Assembly (NCBI GenBank): GCA_033026295.1 | Contig: CM065171.1 | Coordinates: 620,001-684,000 of the forward strand | DNA length: 64,000 nt | Direction of reading: 5' to 3' | Source: Channa striata | Taxonomy: Eukaryota; Chordata; Actinopteri; Anabantiformes; Channidae | The notes under the pieces: model-generated | What the model was told of the DNA's origin: nothing | The model's database searches: none | Seen by the model: the letters and a program-made list of their open reading frames with translations, nothing else | Translations under genes and position numbers: made by a program | Shown: positions 58,669 through 64,000 of the stretch, piece after piece | Numbering within the stretch: position 1 is the first letter of the stretch | How the letters are laid out: each line of letters opens with the position of its first letter

Positions 58669-61600
58669 CAAATCGTGCAGCTATGTTGGCACTGCTTCTC
58701 CAGGTCCTCATAGCCCCAGGCTCACAAAGGATGAGAGACAGTGAATAAGTGTTTGTATCAAATTCTTCCAATTATAACCCTAATAATGAGGTGGAAAATG
58801 TGTGGAGGCGTGCATCTCCCAGCATCTCCCAGCCCCCAAATCCCAAGCTTTTACTACACTGTGAAATAAAAAAATCACTGTATATATCTACATTGTGAAT
58901 AACATTTGGTTTAGCTTTAATTCCATCAGAAAAACAAAACAGTCCTGTCATATGAATCATTGTAATGTTTTCAGACCTGGCAGAATGTGACCACTGCATT
59001 CAGCTAAATTCGGTGGATGGAACAGTGGCTCAGCCAAGTATTAGAGTCATTAGAGCATGTGTTTAAGCACCAATGGGACTCATTCACCTTCCAAAGTTTT
59101 GTGAAATATAAATTGATCCAATGATAAAGTGAAATCGCCTGTTTCCACCCTGGTATGCTGTAGATCCCCCCCACGTCCCACATGCCACCCAATGCCTTGG
59201 ACTAATAGGCTACTGTGAAATGCCGCTGCACTGCATGTACAAGCTTGAGCCCACCCCTCATCCCTGATGGGTCAGAGATGAAACAGACTTCAGTTTTCAA
59301 CCACTGGGGCCTGTGTTAGTCTTTTGCGTGGCTGTAAATCAACTTTTTTAAGGTTCTTAATAACATGCACTGTGACTTTACTATGCTGTCACGGACCCTA
59401 GTTTACCTGCCGATTATGTTTTATATCGGTTTCCAAAATCAAAGATCGCTGCTCCGTAGAAGCTGTGCCAAACCCTGTAAGTACAGTGTGAGCTGGTAAA
59501 CTGTTTCTCCACCAAACATGTACATGCTTCAGCTTTCTAATGAGGACGGCTGCATATTTAGAAGTGAATTCATTTGACAGTGTGAATACTGTGAGTGTTG
59601 AAGGGCAAACAACCTTTCACTCATCCCAGTAAGAGAACATGTACTGGACACACGTCTAAACTGGGCCAGCGTTCACTTTATTATGCAGAAGGCATTTTGC
59701 AGGACTGGGCCCACATACATTTTTTTCTTCATGCTAATCAGATGCCTACTATGTAGCAGGATTGCTTTGATTGTGATGCATAACAACGAACTGCTCCCTT
59801 GATTCTCACATCCTGAACTGTGAAGGTGCTTTTTAAAATGTATGAGGTTAATTTTAAAATATTAATATTATAGAATCTTAACTTTGATTTAAGAGAGGAG
59901 TCAGGGTGTGAAAAGAAGAGAGGGCTGTAGAGAGATGGCAGGGGGGAGCATAGCAGTTGTGAGGTGTCTTTCGAACAACAATTTTAATGGCACAGCTTAG
60001 CTGATAATAATTTGGCAACAGTGTCAGCCTGTATTGTCCACATATCCTCTCTATGTTTGCATACATACTGGGAAAGTGTTTGCTACAGACCTTTATGCAA
60101 CATTACTAAGACAAAAGATCAAAATAAAAGGAGGAAGAGACTCTTGCTGCAGCAGGATGTTTTTTTGACAAAAAATTACAGGTACACCTCATGAACTGGC
60201 TGTATGAAGACAGGTGTGAGGCCACCCTAGATGCCTCCCCGTCAAAGTGACAAGCTGGTGGGTAAAATTTGCAGAGAACTGGCTCAATATGAGGCTGAAA
60301 AAATGAGGATACAATTTGTATTATTATTTGCATTTAGGGTGGATTCATATATTCAGTCACATTTTGTAGCTGTCCAACCAGGCAGATTATGCCTGTAAAG
60401 AATGGATTTTACCCCTCTCTAACCTATTTATTAGTATTTGCTCATTCCTACTGTGAGTGAAAATGGGAGGATGTGGTAGATATTCACAGTTCAGCGTAAG
60501 ACCTGAGACTGACAGTGGCAGGGTCAGGATGGAGGTCAGGTGAAGGGAGGCTTTCAGGAAATGATAGATTTGTTTATAGTCACTTCCATGGAATTCACTG
60601 CATAAGGCTTGTGCGGTGTCTCCACCAGTGTCCTCCTCTTAGACTGGTCGGTCCGGTAGCTGGTGGTGAATTTAAGGAATGCCCGAATGTAGAGTGGAGG
60701 AAGGTAAAATTCAGAGCAGTATCACAGGCCTGATCTCATGTGTTCGCATCTTGCCATAAGCTGTTTGTCCCTCTGTTCTCTGATCTTGCTGTCTGCCTGT
60801 CTGTCTCTCACCACATGCTGGGGCTCAGATTGTCTTTAGCTGGAGGCAAGGTGATCGTCACACAGCACTGGACAGAACACAGGCTACTGGTTAGTCTGGC
60901 AGCAGCCACACTGGTTTGTCTGAGCCTTATATTTTTAGATCCATACCTTACAAGCGATTCTGACAACGATAATAATGGGTCCATTAAGTCATATTCTCGC
61001 TTTACCTTTGTTTTACTTCATGCCAGCAGCGATTTACCTTCTACTTTCTCCCATTCAAACATTATAGGTGAAACATACACTGTCTTTAAACAGAAATTAT
61101 TCATATTACCCCACTAAACAGTTGAAGGGCACTGAGTTTAGTGATGATTTTTTTAAATCATAGTCCTGCTGTTGGTATCTCTGGTTGCATTTGAGCACTA
61201 TTCTCTGTGAAAGCATCTTAATTTGAATCCTCTGAACCAATCACCAGTGCTCACAAGCTCTGCAGACACATCACCAGATCAATTATGCATGGATGCTCAA
61301 TGGACCCACTGAGAATCCAGAATCTCTCGCTTATGGATAGAATTTATTTTCAGTCTGAAAATTCATCCCTGTTATCTCTGCTGTACAAAAGACCCTGCTG
61401 TTGATTCTGATTCCCTGTGTTGGGTGGTCGGTGGGAGGGCAGGCATTCATCAGCACAGACACTCTTTCTGGTGCACTCGTGTTAAATAGCACAACGTCTT
61501 TTGACTTACTGTCACATTTAGATGAAATAAAATGGAAGAGCTGAAGCAACTGAGGTGCATGGAACTGCAACTACAAATGTATTTTTTGAGGAACCCCGTT

Positions 61601-64000
61601 TGAGCCAAAATGACTTTTTCCATAAACACGTTGAGGATATGTTGTTAATTTACATAAATTACATACATACATTACATTTTTATAATTTACATAACAATAT
61701 ATATTGAAAATGAACATACAATTTCCCATCATTCAACACAATTTTGACAAACACAGTTTTGTCAGTTTAGTGTTGTTAAAATTTAATTTGTTAAGGTTAG
61801 AAGGAGACTGTGGTCTGGCTTAATAGAGGAGTCACAGGTAGAAGTGTTCGAAACGAAATATTCTTCATCTCATAATAGAGAAAATAGCTATTTATTTAGA
61901 AGTTTGGTTAAGAGAAACAGCTGGTGGCAACTTTATCTGTCCTCCATTATTATCGCCAGTCTAATAACGGACAGCTTGCGTACAACCCCGAACATAAGGG
62001 AGGATGTCACGTTATTCAGACTGTAACTGAAGCCTGTAATAAGAAAGCAGCAATTTCCAGAGTTGCAGAAAAAAATCGGCCTTAAAAATGTCTTTTTGTG
62101 TTTTCTGTTAACTTTTGGCCTTAAATGTAAAACATTCCAGACGTCCAAGTTCTTTCTAAACCCAATGTGTCATATTAATTTCTCCAGAATACACAGAAAA
62201 TTAGTTCTACAGAATTAACAGCTAACGCTCACAACACTACATCTGAAGCCTGACCCATCCCAGACACAGTCATAACTCCACCAAACTTGTAATATGGCCC
62301 CATTGTATGATATCATTATGACGATTTGTGTGAGGTATTTTTAGATGTGATTGTTAGTTGCCACAGTAGCACTTCAAAAAGGCAGCTTATAATCCGAGTT
62401 GTGTAAAGTACCTACTTAAAAACTCTGTCTCTGTAATTACAAGTGAAAAGTAGCCGTCAGCCACATGGTAGGTCTGTGTTTCAGTGCTCCCTCTATAGTT
62501 ATTACCCACTACTAGGCTTTACACACATCTACACCCTGCACCCAGAGGATCACAGGGAGAGGAACATACGCCAGAGCAGGGAGGAAAAACAGCTGAGATT
62601 GTCTTGTAATGTGTCCCATGTGTCTCCAGTTACGAAAGCCACTGGCAGCCATCAAACATTATGCTCTTTGAGTAGGATAGATGTGTCTATATTGGCCTTG
62701 ACAGTTGGCAGCAGGATGTAATTGCATTCATGAAAACTGTATGTGAGGTGCCTGTGCAGAAACATTCCTCTCATAGTTTACTACTAAACACACTTTGAAG
62801 CTGGTGTAATGGTTCTTATTATCATGTTTTGTTCACATATGGAGTAAGACTGAGGTCAACTGATGCTGGACAGGAGACTGTACTCAATGATTTACCCGAT
62901 GTACGTTATCCAGTAGAAGTTCATCAAGCCTGTGATGCAGCGGTGGCCACTTCACAATAGAAGGGCATGGGTGACGGAGCCAGATGGTTGCGTACGTTCA
63001 TCCCTTTATTGAAACTGTTTGTCCTGTTAAGAGTTGTGGGGGGATTGAGCTGATCGCAGCTGTGATTGGATACAAGGCAAGTGCATCCTGAATATGTCTC
63101 ATGGCTTAGAAGATCATGGAAACCAGCCTTAGACTTGAAGCGTGGACCTGCCATGTGTGAGGTGGCAGCTGTAATCACTCCACCACCCCGCTGCTAGTAG
63201 TAGGTTCGACCTAATGCAAATAATCTATGATGCTGTATGAGTTGAAGCCCAATGAGCCAGTTGTGATCATCTAAATTCAAGGCAGACCATTGTTTTCATT
63301 TACATTTGAGCATTTTTACCAGATGCTTTTATGCAAAGAAAATTACTCTCCCACTCTACTGCATGAAGAAAATGTTAAAGTAAATAGAGGAAAAGCTGAT
63401 GGCACAGAAAAAGAGAAAGCAGTGCGTAAAATTCCTTATTGCAGGAAAAGTTTCATATAGGGCACACAATAAAAGTAACCTTGAAACTTCAACAGTTTGT
63501 TGTTGTTGGTGCGTCTGGAACAGCTGATAAACCAGGAACACAATACGTACATGTTCTGTTCTCCCCATGAAAGGCCAGCCATTGCACATTTCAACACATT
63601 GTTAGATCTCATGCATTTCAAGTCAGCATTCAGTCATTATCATCGTCATCAGTACACAAAGTATTTCCAAATTCCCCAAAATCCGCAAAAAAAGTCACAC
63701 AAATGAGGCAAGTCACACAGGCTTCAGGATAAGTCTGCTGACCAACAGCAAACTACCAGTAGCCACAAGTTCCTAAATGGTCCCTGAGTGAACAACACAG
63801 GCCAGAGACCACATCAGCAGTGAAAATTGGCGTCCTTTCTGTGCTCTCCCAGCTCCCTTAGCAGTGGAGCAGAATTCAGAGTTCTGCTAACGGACAATTA
63901 TTTTCAAAACCTGGAGGAAAGAAGCACACATCCAATTAAAGTGAGCTTCCGCCCTGCAGAGGTTCCTTAACAAAGAAAAGGAGCTTTGCACACTCCTAAG

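Larger units (their letters stand above)
57071..64000. other. probable intronic sequence without recognised exons
   Basis: No coding exon or transposon family was recognised in this 6.9 kb. It has GT and GT/GA microsatellites at 57908-57929 and 58622-58664, and a GC-balanced segment (58230-58520) that may be a conserved non-coding element. The 125-codon frame at 60740-61117 has no identifiable domain and is treated as chance. Confidence 0.4.

Noticed and set aside
60740..61117. 125-codon frame with a hydrophobic segment
   Set aside because: No homology recognised, no splice context or neighbouring exon in the same frame; the hydrophobic run alone is weak evidence.
1..64000. Undescribed multi-gene system
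   Set aside because: Only one identified host gene, one candidate promoter and mobile-element debris are present; nothing indicates a gene cluster acting as a novel system.

Overview
The window is vertebrate genomic DNA, almost certainly from a teleost fish. It has one clearly recognisable protein-coding gene split into exons with GT/AG introns of 8 to 10 kb. Copies of fish-type transposable elements are scattered through it: L2-clade LINEs ending in a GAATTGAA-type tail, RTE-clade LINEs ending in the TGGCGACCCC motif, tRNA-derived SINEs, and Tc1-like and hAT-like DNA elements. There are no bacterial-type operons and no CRISPR arrays.

Region 1 (1-about 22190) holds the gene abhd17c on the + strand, a depalmitoylase of the alpha/beta hydrolase family. 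Coding exons are 97-581, 10903-11082 and 19066-19285. Joined, they encode 294 residues with a full Ser-Asp-His triad and the N-terminal cysteine cluster. Intron 1 carries three antisense L2 fragments, one of them disrupted by an RTE fragment. Intron 2 carries another antisense L2 copy that was itself hit by a 70-bp hAT-like miniature element, followed by an antisense tRNA-derived SINE. A long 3' UTR follows, with candidate poly(A) signals at 20292 and 22161.

Region 2 (about 22190-46700) is intergenic. It contains a decayed Tc1-like transposase, L2 3' ends at 24697, 27915 and 30091, and a repeat with palindromic-looking ends at 31126-32065. The most informative structure lies at about 34000-40469: an L2 LINE with esterase-type ORF1 and split ORF2, interrupted by a nearly intact RTE LINE (35413-38543) flanked by a perfect 16-bp target-site duplication. 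A decayed LINE of another lineage lies at 44788-45520.

Region 3 (about 46760-64000) starts with a CA microsatellite and a CpG-rich stretch. The latter has a GC/KLF-type box, a TATA-like element and a strong splice donor at 47267. I read it as the promoter and first exon of the next + strand gene. Conserved vertebrate gene order, recalled and not tested, makes cemip the candidate, but no coding exon of it is visible. The rest would be intron 1 of that gene and holds one L2 copy (53617-55684), a SINE remnant and microsatellites.

I saw no evidence for a new biological system. The most useful observations concern element nesting, truncation and orientation, and the probable downstream promoter.
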